Assembly: GCA_938091335.1 (NCBI GenBank)
Contig: CALLJG010000002.1
Coordinates: 36,435-100,434, forward strand
From: an uncultured Thermodesulfobacterium sp.
GTDB taxonomy: Bacteria > Desulfobacterota > Thermodesulfobacteria > Thermodesulfobacteriales > Thermodesulfobacteriaceae
Length of the DNA: 64,000 bases
Direction of reading: 5' to 3'
Shown here: positions 35,622-44,285 of the stretch, piece by piece
Position numbering within the stretch: the stretch's first letter is position 1
Layout of the letters: each line of letters begins with the position of its first letter
Program-made: the position numbers and the translations under genes
Notes under the pieces: model-generated
The model's input: only the letters and a program-made list of their open reading frames with translations
What the model was told of the DNA's origin: nothing
Databases searched by the model: none

Positions 35622-35914
35622 TAAGTTTACCCTCTTATCTTTCTTGGCAATTTATATTACCTTTTATTTTATGGATAATTTTTAGCCTAAGAATATATCC
35701 TAATGACTTTATCCAAACTCTATTTCATTCTGGAAAAATATTCATAGGTTGTGGGTTGTATGGTTTTGGTTTAAGTATTATTACAAATGGACTTTTATCA
35801 AAACTTGCTAAAAAAACTTTAGGAAGAAAAAACTTTATCAAGCTTTTTCTTTGGTTAGCAGTTCTTACCGCTTTTTCTGCAAGTATAGAATTTTATTTTG
35901 GAATAAAAAAGTGA
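35618..35914 (+). CDS. Small membrane protein of unknown function
   Basis: A 98-residue protein with about three hydrophobic segments (residues 10-22, 38-60 and 74-92). I do not recognise it. The ATGA overlap with the DUF364 gene and the GTGA overlap with murI mean it is translated in a tightly coupled row. The likeliest reading is a minor membrane partner of the preceding metal-related genes, but that is inference from position only. Confidence 0.65.
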   Translation: MISLPSYLSWQFILPFILWIIFSLRIYPNDFIQTLFHSGKIFIGCGLYGFGLSIITNGLLSKLAKKTLGRKNFIKLFLWLAVLTAFSASIEFYFGIKK

Positions 35915-36702
35915 TAGGAATTTTTGACTCAGGACTTGGTGGATTAACTGTAGCAAAAGAAATATTAGATAAACTTCCTAATTATAAAATTATATATTTC
36001 GGAGATACTGCAAGAACTCCTTATGGTAGTAAAAGCGCTGAAACAATTACAAAATATGCTATAGAAAATACTAAGTTTTTATTAAATAAAAGCGCTAAAA
36101 TTATTGTAGTGGCATGCCATACTGTATCAAGTGTATCTATGCCTGCTCTTAAATCCCTTTTTCCAGAAATTCCCTTTTTTGAAGTAGTAACTCCATCTTT
36201 TAAAAAAGCTCTAATTATTACTAAAAACAAAAAAATAGGATTAATAGGAACTAGAACCACTGTAGAAAGTGGAATTTATAATTTGCTTTTTTCCCAAGCT
36301 GATCCCCAAATAAAACTATATTCTAATCCAAGTCCCCTTTTAGTCCCACTTATTGAAGAAGGCTGGATTAATAAACCAGAAACTCGGAAAATTATAAAAA
36401 AATATCTTATTCCTCTTAAAATGAAAGGAATTGATACTTTAATTTTGGGATGTACTCATTATCCTTTAATTAAAAAAATTATTCAAGAAAAAGCTGGAAA
36501 AAGAATAAAATTAGTTGATCCATCAAAAGAAGTGGCTATCCAAGTTAAAGAATTCATTGAAAAAAATCCAAATTTAAAAGAAAAACTAGACCCCAATGGA
36601 GAAATTGAAATTTATGTATCTGACATTACTCCTAATTTTAAAAAAATAGCACAACTTTTTTTAAATAAAAAAATAAACCTTATAAAAGTAAATTTAGAAT
36701 AA
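35911..36702 (+). CDS. murI: Glutamate racemase
   Basis: Supplies D-glutamate for peptidoglycan. From GTG 35911 the protein is 263 residues: MIGIFDSGLGGLTVAKEIL, YFGDTARTPYGSKS, the first catalytic cysteine in IVVACHTVSS, and the second in LGCTHYPLI. An upstream ATG at 35851 would add 20 residues that read into the preceding gene and do not belong to the family, so the GTG is preferred; it overlaps the previous stop as GTGA. dapB in the same operon serves the same cell-wall pathway. Confidence 0.94.
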   Translation: MIGIFDSGLGGLTVAKEILDKLPNYKIIYFGDTARTPYGSKSAETITKYAIENTKFLLNKSAKIIVVACHTVSSVSMPALKSLFPEIPFFEVVTPSFKKALIITKNKKIGLIGTRTTVESGIYNLLFSQADPQIKLYSNPSPLLVPLIEEGWINKPETRKIIKKYLIPLKMKGIDTLILGCTHYPLIKKIIQEKAGKRIKLVDPSKEVAIQVKEFIEKNPNLKEKLDPNGEIEIYVSDITPNFKKIAQLFLNKKINLIKVNLE

Positions 36703-36710
36703 AAAAGGAT

Positions 36711-37910
36711 ATGGGATATATAACAGAGTTAGGGGAACTTTTTTTAGCAAAGAATTATAAAAGAGAAAAACTTGCTTTTATAAAAGGCTCAGGTACAAGA
36801 CTTTTTACTGAAGAAGGAGAAGAATATCTTGACTTTACAGCAGGTATTGGGGTTTGTAATTTAGGACATGCTTATCCTGAATTATTAGATGTGTTACAAA
36901 AACAAGCTAAATTATTATGGCATACCTCTAATTTGTATTATACTGCCCCTCAAGCCAAACTTGCCAAAAAATTAGTCGATCTTTCCTTTGCTGAAGAAGT
37001 TTTTTTTGCTAACAGCGGGGCTGAAGCAGTAGAATCAGCTTTAAAACTTGCTAGAAGATTTGCTTATGAAAATTGGGGAGCTAATAAAAATCAATTTATA
37101 GCTTTAAAAAATTCTTTCCATGGAAGAACTTTGGGAGCATTGTCTGTTACAGGACAATTCCAATATTGGGAAGGATTCGAGCCTTTATTACCTGGAGTGA
37201 TTTTTATACCTCCAAATGATAAAAAAGCTCTTGAGACCCATTTCAATGAAAATATTTGCGGCATAATTATAGAACCTATACAAGGAGAAGGAGGTGTTTA
37301 TGTACTTGAAAAAGAATTTATAGAACTTGCCAAAGACCTTTGCCAAAAATATAATGCTCTTCTTATTTTTGATGAAATACAAACAGGAATTGGAAGAACA
37401 GGAAAACTTTTTGCTTATGAACATTTCCAAATAGAACCTGATATTATGTGTCTTGCTAAAGCTTTAGCTAATGGACTCCCCTTATCAGCTATGCTTGCTA
37501 AAAAACATATAATGAGTGCCTTTAAACCTGGAACTCATGCATCTACTTTTGGAGGGAATCCCATTTGTTGCGAAGTTGCTCTCAAAGTATTAGAAATTAT
37601 AAGTGATCCCTTATTTCTTAAAGAAGTGGAACTTAAAGGAAAAGTATTGAAAGAAAAGATACATCAATTAAAACAAAAAAAACCAAATATTATAAAAGAA
37701 ATAAGGGGATTAGGACTTCTTATCGGAATTGAATTTAATATTTCTGCTGAACAAGTTTATAAAAAACTTTTAGAAAAAAGAATATTAGTTACACAACCTA
37801 AACCCAATATTATCCGACTCTCTCCTGCTTTAATTATTAATTACAAAGAAATAGATTTTTTTATAAATACTTTACAAGAAATTCTTATGATGATAGAAAC
37901 AAATTTATAA
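36711..37910 (+). CDS. argD: Acetylornithine/succinyldiaminopimelate aminotransferase
   Basis: PLP-dependent class III aminotransferase of 399 residues. It has LDFTAGIGVCNLGHAYPEL, NSGAEAVESALKLAR, SFHGRTLGALSVTG, IIEPIQGEGGVY, FDEIQTGIGRTG and the PLP lysine in MCLAKALANGLP. It works in arginine synthesis and, in many bacteria, also in diaminopimelate synthesis; the shared operon with dapB and murI makes the second role plausible. It is the last gene of the operon. After it comes the gene-poor edge of the reductase island. Confidence 0.95.
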   Translation: MGYITELGELFLAKNYKREKLAFIKGSGTRLFTEEGEEYLDFTAGIGVCNLGHAYPELLDVLQKQAKLLWHTSNLYYTAPQAKLAKKLVDLSFAEEVFFANSGAEAVESALKLARRFAYENWGANKNQFIALKNSFHGRTLGALSVTGQFQYWEGFEPLLPGVIFIPPNDKKALETHFNENICGIIIEPIQGEGGVYVLEKEFIELAKDLCQKYNALLIFDEIQTGIGRTGKLFAYEHFQIEPDIMCLAKALANGLPLSAMLAKKHIMSAFKPGTHASTFGGNPICCEVALKVLEIISDPLFLKEVELKGKVLKEKIHQLKQKKPNIIKEIRGLGLLIGIEFNISAEQVYKKLLEKRILVTQPKPNIIRLSPALIINYKEIDFFINTLQEILMMIETNL

Positions 37911-38084
37911 ATAAAGATCTACCCATAATCCTCATTTTTTAGATATGGTGTTTTAGGTAGTTTGAGAATTTTTGGCTTTTTTTGATGGCATATGAGTAAG
38001 TACCATCTAAGTGTAACATTTTAATGCTATTTTAGAAGCATTTTAAGTTAGGAGAGTAGGCAGGTTGTATGTTTGAGAGGTAAT
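37911..38084. other. Gene-free junction between argD and the reductase island
   Basis: No credible gene. On the minus strand there are short codon-like stretches (for example WYLLICHQKKPKILKLPKTP before a stop at about 37922), suggesting decayed coding DNA. A small inverted repeat, AATGCT and AGCATT with an 8-base loop, lies at 38023-38042, without a T-run. No transposase or direct repeat was seen. Confidence 0.4.
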
Positions 38085-38183
38085 TTAGTAAACTTTTCTA
38101 TAGAGAATTTCTATCATCTTAAGCCTCAAAATTAGACCAGGGTTTCTATGTTCACGAAATTTTTCTGTAAAATCTATATCCAC
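38085..38183 (-). pseudogene. Truncated open frame after moeA with a strong ribosome site
   Basis: A 32-codon frame begins at GTG 38183, 8 bases after the moeA stop, and the stop overlaps a TAGGAGG ribosome site. It reads MDIDFTEKFREHRNPGLILR then LKMIEILYRKVY and a stop. The strong ribosome site and protein-like composition suggest the first part of a real gene that followed moeA and was cut off, rather than a functional peptide. I do not recognise the family. The DNA beyond it is gene-free. Confidence 0.4.
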
Positions 38184-38191
38184 TTTTCCTC

Positions 38192-39379
38192 CTAATAAAA
38201 AAGATTTACTTCTACTAATTGATCTTTCTCTAAATCTTCAGATGTCAATATAAAACCATCAGCAAGGAGAGCTTTAACAGTATTTGATATGAGGCTTGGC
38301 TGATAATTTGAGTTTTCAGGTATTATGTTTATGGGAGAATCTTTGTATCCAAAGGGATAGGCATAGCCATCTATGTTTTTTATAAAAATAATGTATTCAA
38401 ATTCCGGAGTCGGTAGTTTTACATCTTTTTTAATTGGAATTTTAATGACTGGAAGAGGAATATCACCAATAAAAAATTTTCTTAAATTTAACAATGATAT
38501 AAAAGCTCCTGCAGGTTTTCCCGGAAGTGCAAATATTAGTTTGTTCTTTATTAATCCTATGGTCATCGGTTTCCCCGGCCGCATTTTTACTTTATGAAGG
38601 ATTAATTCTCCCTCATCTTCTATTAATTTCCTTACATAATCCTTCTTCCCAACACTGACACCACCAGATATTATAATGAGATCACAAAATTTTAATGCTT
38701 TCATAACATGTTCTTTTAATTCATCATAGTCATCATTGCAACAGCCAATATATTGATAATCTTCGTTCCATAGCTTAATGAAGGACATAATCATGGGAGA
38801 GTTAATATCTCTAATAATCCCTTTCTTTATTTCATTTCCTGTGGCCAAAACTCCCACTTTGTATTTTTTCAAAACTTTCACTTTTTGAATATTCAGAGCA
38901 GAAAGTATAGCAACTTCTCGGGGAGTTATTCTTCTTCCAGCCTCTATTAATAATTCATTCTCTCTAATATCACTTCCTTTTAATAATACATATTTACCAG
39001 GCTCGATCTTTTCATAAAATAGTAATCCCTCCTCAGTTATAGTGGCATCTTCTATCTTGACAACAGCATCTGAGCCTTCTGGCAGAGGAGAGCCTGTTGT
39101 AATGTAATATGCTAATCCACGCTCTGCTTTTATTGGAGATGTATCAGGAAATATCTCTCCCGCTATTTTCAATGGAGGAATATCAGAGCTATTAACAGCA
39201 TATCCATCCATTGTTGCAATATTATGTTTTGGCAATAGCGTATTTGAGTATATGTCCTCTGCAAGAATCCTTCCTATGCTATCAATTAATTCAACAATTT
39301 CAGTTTCTCGTCTAAAGAAAAATTTGTTTCTAAGCTCAGTTAATACTTTATCTAATTGTTCAACCTTTACGAATTGCAT
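38192..39379 (-). CDS. moeA: Molybdopterin molybdenumtransferase
   Basis: Inserts molybdate into adenylated molybdopterin. The 395-residue protein has the MoeA layout: HNIATMDGYAVNSSDI, YITTGSPLPEGSDAVVKIED, GSDIRENELLIEAG, GVLATGNEI, SGGVSVGKKDYV and MRPGKPMTIG plus FALPGKPAGAFISL. It overlaps the TorD-like gene by 20 bases, so it belongs to the reductase operon and presumably supplies its cofactor. Like its neighbours it is visibly less AT-rich than the rest of the window. Confidence 0.95.
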   Translation of the reverse strand: MQFVKVEQLDKVLTELRNKFFFRRETEIVELIDSIGRILAEDIYSNTLLPKHNIATMDGYAVNSSDIPPLKIAGEIFPDTSPIKAERGLAYYITTGSPLPEGSDAVVKIEDATITEEGLLFYEKIEPGKYVLLKGSDIRENELLIEAGRRITPREVAILSALNIQKVKVLKKYKVGVLATGNEIKKGIIRDINSPMIMSFIKLWNEDYQYIGCCNDDYDELKEHVMKALKFCDLIIISGGVSVGKKDYVRKLIEDEGELILHKVKMRPGKPMTIGLIKNKLIFALPGKPAGAFISLLNLRKFFIGDIPLPVIKIPIKKDVKLPTPEFEYIIFIKNIDGYAYPFGYKDSPINIIPENSNYQPSLISNTVKALLADGFILTSEDLEKDQLVEVNLFY

Positions 39380-39896
39380 CTTTTAACTCCATAAAGAGTA
39401 TATTTTTGTCCATTTCAACAAGCTCATAAAAGGGCTTCAATTTCTCAAAGGTTTTTAATATATTTAACAAATGAGTGGCGATCAATCTATGTTGAATTAT
39501 CCTTAAATTTAATGCTCTGTTTTTTTCCTGTGTCTGCATAGCTTGAAGCTCATCACTAATGAGTTTTAACATAAAGGCAAGAAGGGTGATAATATGATCT
39601 GGAGGAAACTCCTTTACTTCAAAGCCATAGTTTTGATAGAATTCTTCCATTATCTGAGGATATACCTTTCCTGTAAGTTCGTCAGATGTTTTTAATCCTC
39701 TAAAATCCTTCACATCATCAGTAGTTATTCTACGAATTTCTTTTTCAATTTCAGGATTTAAGTATTTTAAAGCCTCAATACTCTCCGTAGGAATATCCTC
39801 TCTATTGTAAATTGAATAGAAACTGCTAAAAAGAGCTGAATACATCTTGGCTCTTCCAATAGTAATCAATAGATTGTCCTTTACCAAATTATCCAT
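39360..39896 (-). CDS. TorD/DmsD-family molybdoenzyme chaperone
   Basis: A 178-residue, all-helical protein of the TorD family (NarJ/DmsD type), which binds the signal peptide and apoenzyme of exported molybdoenzymes until cofactor loading. Typical pattern: RAKMYSALFSSFYSI near the start, then EFYQNYGFEVKEFPPDHI (the family YxxxGF...PDH motif). It lies between the large subunit and moeA, overlapping both by 16-20 bases, so the client is almost certainly the reductase at 39881-43234. Confidence 0.85.
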   Translation of the reverse strand: MDNLVKDNLLITIGRAKMYSALFSSFYSIYNREDIPTESIEALKYLNPEIEKEIRRITTDDVKDFRGLKTSDELTGKVYPQIMEEFYQNYGFEVKEFPPDHIITLLAFMLKLISDELQAMQTQEKNRALNLRIIQHRLIATHLLNILKTFEKLKPFYELVEMDKNILFMELKDAIRKG

Positions 39897-42800
39897 GGAA
39901 CCTGTGTCTTTCCCTTTGATTTTCTCTTTATTTTAGCTACAGTAAAGTATACTTGAGCACCTCCTATCCAACTAAGGAGTGACCAATTTCCTGTAGTGCT
40001 ATCTGTAAGAGAGACCACATTGGGGCTTACGCCTGAAAATCTCCAGCTATCAGAAAGAAGATGTTCATAATACTTCTTTTTTGATTTTGTAAAAAGTATT
40101 TTCTTTTTTATTTCATCAAGCTCTTTTGCAGGATTTACAGCTTCTTTTGGTAATTCTATTTTCTTTGGTAATTCTTTAATTAAATTATTAATTTTTTCGT
40201 CTTTAAGCTTAAAATATTTGGGTTTCATCACTACAGTATCAGCCCATCTTCCCATTCCAACTGGTATAGCGATAACCCCTTTTTTCACGGAAGGTTCTAC
40301 TACAGCTTTTACATCAAGATAGCCTGTTGGTGTCTCAATGGTTATGATATCTCCACTTTCAATTCCAGCTAACTTTGCATCATCTGGATGAAGTAGAGCA
40401 AAATTCTCTGGCATTATCTGTTTCATCCAATAGTAAAACATGCTTCTATGTTTTGTAAATAGAGGGCTTCCAGGGAATATAACTATAAAGGGATATCCGT
40501 CAATTTGCTTTTTTAGTTCTTTATTAGCATAGTCATTTATTTCAAAATATTTTGGACCTCCATAAAATTTCTTTCCTGTTATACTATTTTTTGTTTTTGC
40601 AAGCTTTTCATTCCATAACATTAAAAGTTCTGTTGGAGACTTTCTCTTTGAAAAACCATTTTCGTCAAAAGAGGACTCATAATCCGTAAAAACTCCACCA
40701 CGAGCAAGGCCATAAACGATATATTTCCACTCATTGGGAACTATATCTTTAAATTTTGCTATAGGATAGTTTTTCTCAACAAAATCTATTTCCTCTTGCA
40801 TTGCTTCCTTTATAAGTCCAGCGTCTTTACCATCCATGGCAGAATTTGCAAAAACTCTCATAATGTATTCCCACGCACAGAAGAGTGAAAATTTTTGATC
40901 CTTTAAGTCTTCCTTTTCAGGATTACCACTTATTGCCTTTTCACCAAATCCTGGCATCCCTAAGTAAAGAGAAATATCAATTAAAAATTCCCACATAGAG
41001 GCAAATTTGGGATGTCCATTAGGACAATCACCAATTTTTATGGTTTTAGGCATCACAGCCGGAGTTCGCCAGGTTTCCAGAATTTTTACACCTCCACTGG
41101 AAGCATATACATACTGACATCCCATAGTTCCGCCGTCAAGATAAGTAGTGTCTGGTACTATATAGTCTGCATAGAGGTAAGTTTCATTTATTGTAGTGGT
41201 TATACCTATGAATAGGGGAAGTTTTTTCGTATCCTTAAGAGTTTCAATAAATTTAATTCCGTAGTTTGCTGATAGAACAGGATTGGCATAATAGAGGATT
41301 AAAGCTTTGATAGGGTAAGGATATGCTTCATCTATTCCAGCAAAAGCCTCTGTATAAATTTCCTCAGGAGTTAGAGGATACCAGGGTCTTTTAGCAGGAT
41401 AACCTGAGAAGATAAATTCAAAACTCTCTTCATAAGATACTCCATGTCGGTCAATTGGTACACCCCAGGATACATTTTTTACTTTTTTAAGATCATAAAT
41501 ATATTCGTTGTATTTTAAATGTTCTGCTCTTCCAAGCATACCACCTTTTCTATGAATATTCCCTAAAAGAGTATCTATAGCTCTAAAGCTCCATATAGTA
41601 TATTCTCCGTGTGGGTACATTCCCAAGCCACGATGAACCATTGTACCAGACTGAGGTGCATTTTTGTATAAATCTTCAGCAATTTTTATTATTGTAGAAA
41701 CAGGTACTTCACTAATTTTACTCCATTCTTCTAAGGTTTTAGATTGGGCTTCCTCCTTTAATATTTGTAGAACTGTTTTCACTGTTATTTCCTGTTCTCC
41801 CACTTTAACCTTTCCGGTATAGAATAATTCAGCTTTATCAACAGTATCGGAATCCCTGTAGCCAGAACTATAAACTATTGGATTTTCATGGGACATTCCT
41901 AAATGTTTTCCTCTTAATATTTGGCCAGCCTTTTCTCCATCTACCATGACAAGCCATGTAGCGTTAGTATAGACGGGATGTTTTGCTTTTTCTGATGCCT
42001 TTTTGCTGGGAATTGATAGAAACTCACGATTAAACCAATCTTTTTCAAACATTACGCTTAGAATTCCCATAGCAAGAGCGGCATCAGTGCCAGGTTTTAT
42101 AGGAACCCAAATTATATTTCCATTAGCGGTTGTTCTTGGCGCTGTTGGATTTACATAGTAAATCTTTAATTCACCAAGAGCTGCTCTTTCAATTAGAAGC
42201 CCTTGTCCTGTTGCACCAGGATGAAGTCTACCCATTTGAGCTCCTGCCATCACAATGACTTTTGAAAAATGAACATCCATTTGAAGATCTGTCACGCCTG
42301 CCCATAATTTATTCCCTGCATAATAACCAAGCTGACAAGCTGATGTGTGTCTAAGCCAATTAACACTGCCAAAAGCTTTAACCCATCTTTGAGAGAAATA
42401 GTCAGCATGTGCCTGACCCCTTCCTCTATAAAATACCACCTGATTAGCTTTTGTTCCAAGATCAGGTCTATCAGGATCGATAAGAATATCCTCAAGCTTA
42501 AGAGGTGAGAGCCTTTGAGACCATTTTTCCTTAAAGTCATTTATCTTTGCTTGAAGTGCCTCTTTGTCAGTTATTTCTTTTTCCTTAATTTTGGTCTTTA
42601 TATCCTCAATATCCTTTTTCATTTCCTCAAGAACTTCTACAGGATCAAAACCTGCCTCTTTAAGTTTCCCATAAACAAAGGTTTCACTTAATCCAGGAAT
42701 TTTTTCATTTGTCTCTTCAACAATTCCTCCCTCTGAGACTTCTTTTATTAGCTGCTGCCATGAAATAACCTTAAACTTACCTGAACCTCTCGGTCCACTT

Positions 42801-43234
42801 CTTTTAAGTGGTGCAAGAATTCTATAAGGATCATAGAGGTAATGAATTCCGTCTTCACCTTTTCCACATAATGTTCCTGTATAGTTTAAAGAATCTCTAA
42901 CAGGGGTATCATAGGGAAGTGAAAAATATCTCTTTACTTGATTATTCACATTCACTGCTCTGTTATATGGATGATAGGGATTTCCATCAATTTTCTCTAC
43001 AATCTCTCCGTATTTTGTATCTAAAACTTTCACTCTTATTCCACATCTCACATTACAACCTAAACAAGCAGAGTGAATAATTCTTCCTTCTTTATCTGGT
43101 AAAACACTTTCATATCTGGGATTTATAATTCTTCTAATAGTAGGAGCATAACCAGCAACAAATACCGATGCACAGGCAAGTCCTATAAGTCCTTTAATAA
43201 AATCTCTTCTACTTATCTGTTTCATAACTCTCAT
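39881..43234 (-). CDS. Molybdopterin oxidoreductase catalytic subunit, tetrathionate/selenate/arsenate reductase-like
   Basis: A 1,117-residue DMSO-reductase-family enzyme with a twin-arginine signal (SRRDFIKGLIGLACASVFVAG), so exported. A 4Fe-4S motif follows at C57, C60, C64 and C123 (SACLGCNVRCGIRV, LCGKGEDG). The probable molybdenum ligand is C300 in RHTSACQLGYYAG. MGD-binding blocks (GAQMGRLHPGATGQG; MFYYWMKQIMPENFALLHPD; IPVGMGRWADT) come later. A helical, charged insertion lies at about 165-265. The size and B-C-A gene order (FeS subunit, NrfD-like subunit, catalytic subunit) match TtrBCA tetrathionate reductase and SrdBCA selenate reductase. The substrate cannot be fixed from sequence alone. 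It may begin at the ATG 43225 (MKQISRR) instead of 43234. Confidence 0.85.
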   Translation of the reverse strand: MRVMKQISRRDFIKGLIGLACASVFVAGYAPTIRRIINPRYESVLPDKEGRIIHSACLGCNVRCGIRVKVLDTKYGEIVEKIDGNPYHPYNRAVNVNNQVKRYFSLPYDTPVRDSLNYTGTLCGKGEDGIHYLYDPYRILAPLKRSGPRGSGKFKVISWQQLIKEVSEGGIVEETNEKIPGLSETFVYGKLKEAGFDPVEVLEEMKKDIEDIKTKIKEKEITDKEALQAKINDFKEKWSQRLSPLKLEDILIDPDRPDLGTKANQVVFYRGRGQAHADYFSQRWVKAFGSVNWLRHTSACQLGYYAGNKLWAGVTDLQMDVHFSKVIVMAGAQMGRLHPGATGQGLLIERAALGELKIYYVNPTAPRTTANGNIIWVPIKPGTDAALAMGILSVMFEKDWFNREFLSIPSKKASEKAKHPVYTNATWLVMVDGEKAGQILRGKHLGMSHENPIVYSSGYRDSDTVDKAELFYTGKVKVGEQEITVKTVLQILKEEAQSKTLEEWSKISEVPVSTIIKIAEDLYKNAPQSGTMVHRGLGMYPHGEYTIWSFRAIDTLLGNIHRKGGMLGRAEHLKYNEYIYDLKKVKNVSWGVPIDRHGVSYEESFEFIFSGYPAKRPWYPLTPEEIYTEAFAGIDEAYPYPIKALILYYANPVLSANYGIKFIETLKDTKKLPLFIGITTTINETYLYADYIVPDTTYLDGGTMGCQYVYASSGGVKILETWRTPAVMPKTIKIGDCPNGHPKFASMWEFLIDISLYLGMPGFGEKAISGNPEKEDLKDQKFSLFCAWEYIMRVFANSAMDGKDAGLIKEAMQEEIDFVEKNYPIAKFKDIVPNEWKYIVYGLARGGVFTDYESSFDENGFSKRKSPTELLMLWNEKLAKTKNSITGKKFYGGPKYFEINDYANKELKKQIDGYPFIVIFPGSPLFTKHRSMFYYWMKQIMPENFALLHPDDAKLAGIESGDIITIETPTGYLDVKAVVEPSVKKGVIAIPVGMGRWADTVVMKPKYFKLKDEKINNLIKELPKKIELPKEAVNPAKELDEIKKKILFTKSKKKYYEHLLSDSWRFSGVSPNVVSLTDSTTGNWSLLSWIGGAQVYFTVAKIKRKSKGKTQVPWIIW

Positions 43235-44285
43235 CTCTCAAAGGATATATTGAGGAAAGAAATAAAAACACTAAAACACCCATGGCTATAGGAGCTAAGG
43301 TTTCAAAAAACCACCATCCGTGAAGATGTAAATCTACCTTCCCTATTCCTGTTCGCGAAATAAGTTGACCATTGATAATAACATTCCACTTATTTATTAT
43401 AACTCCTGTCAAGGCTGCAATACCTATAAAGGTAAGACCCTTGTAAGTATTCATAGCTTTAATTGATAAAGTTGCAGTAATTATAAAAATTAAACAGGCT
43501 AAAGCAAATAGAGGATATAAGGAGTATATGGCAGTGTAATTTGTACCTCTTACCTGAAAACTCCAAAAAACCATCTGAATGATTAACAAAAAAGCCAGGG
43601 CAAAAGCTGCTAAAGAATGAATAAAAAGAAGTAATTTATCATGTTTTTTCTTGAATATGTTTCCAATGATAATTGCAGACGCTGTAGCTGTTATAAAGGT
43701 CTCAATGAAAAATAAGGCAGGAAGCATTCCCCAGTTTCGCCAACTCCATATCCATGTCTGATTAACCAAAAGAGTGCTTGGATAAATTGACCACATAAGG
43801 GAAAAAGTTATAAGAGCAATAAATATGATTTTAAGATAAGAACTTAGCTTTTCATACTTTGCTTCATCGGCTTTTAGAAAAGAATATTTAGGATTCTTAT
43901 TGCTCATGTATATGAGAGTTGCCAAAGCACCTAAAATAGAAGTAATAGGCCATAAAACACCTCCGTATAGTGCCATGACAGAAATTCCAGGATATTTCAT
44001 GGAAGAAAAAATGTGAGGTGTGAGCATAACTCTCCAAGCTCTGTGGGGCTCTAAACTATCTGCTAAAGGTCCCAACAGTACAACTGAGAAAAATGACAGT
44101 CCTGTAATTAGAAATATGGGTATCCAGTCTGTCATTCTGCGAGTAAAATAGGCTATGGCTGCAAGAATAAAAAGATCTGCTCCTGATATTAAAAAAGAGT
44201 AAGCGAAAGCTACAGGTTTCCATACAAGGGTTTCATTAAAATATACGTATCCAAAAGGATAGGTAAATTGAGTTAAATCTATCAT
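43209..44285 (-). CDS. NrfD/PsrC-family membrane quinol-binding subunit
   Basis: A 358-residue polytopic membrane protein with about nine or ten helices, of the NrfD/PsrC/TtrC family. It anchors the catalytic and FeS subunits and moves electrons to them from menaquinol. It has no haem-binding cysteines. Features include the ALIYMSNKNPKYSFLKADEAK loop and the helix ending LHLHGWWFFETLAPIAMGVL, given here in short. It shares an ATGA overlap with the FeS gene and overlaps the catalytic gene by 26 bases. Menaquinone made through mqnB/mqnD could be its electron donor. Confidence 0.83.
   Translation of the reverse strand: MIDLTQFTYPFGYVYFNETLVWKPVAFAYSFLISGADLFILAAIAYFTRRMTDWIPIFLITGLSFFSVVLLGPLADSLEPHRAWRVMLTPHIFSSMKYPGISVMALYGGVLWPITSILGALATLIYMSNKNPKYSFLKADEAKYEKLSSYLKIIFIALITFSLMWSIYPSTLLVNQTWIWSWRNWGMLPALFFIETFITATASAIIIGNIFKKKHDKLLLFIHSLAAFALAFLLIIQMVFWSFQVRGTNYTAIYSLYPLFALACLIFIITATLSIKAMNTYKGLTFIGIAALTGVIINKWNVIINGQLISRTGIGKVDLHLHGWWFFETLAPIAMGVLVFLFLSSIYPLRDESYETDK

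Noticed and set aside
38023..38042. Inverted repeat AATGCT-8-AGCATT as a terminator or IS end.
   Set aside because: Short stem, no T-run and no paired copy or target duplication; it could easily be chance in AT-rich DNA.
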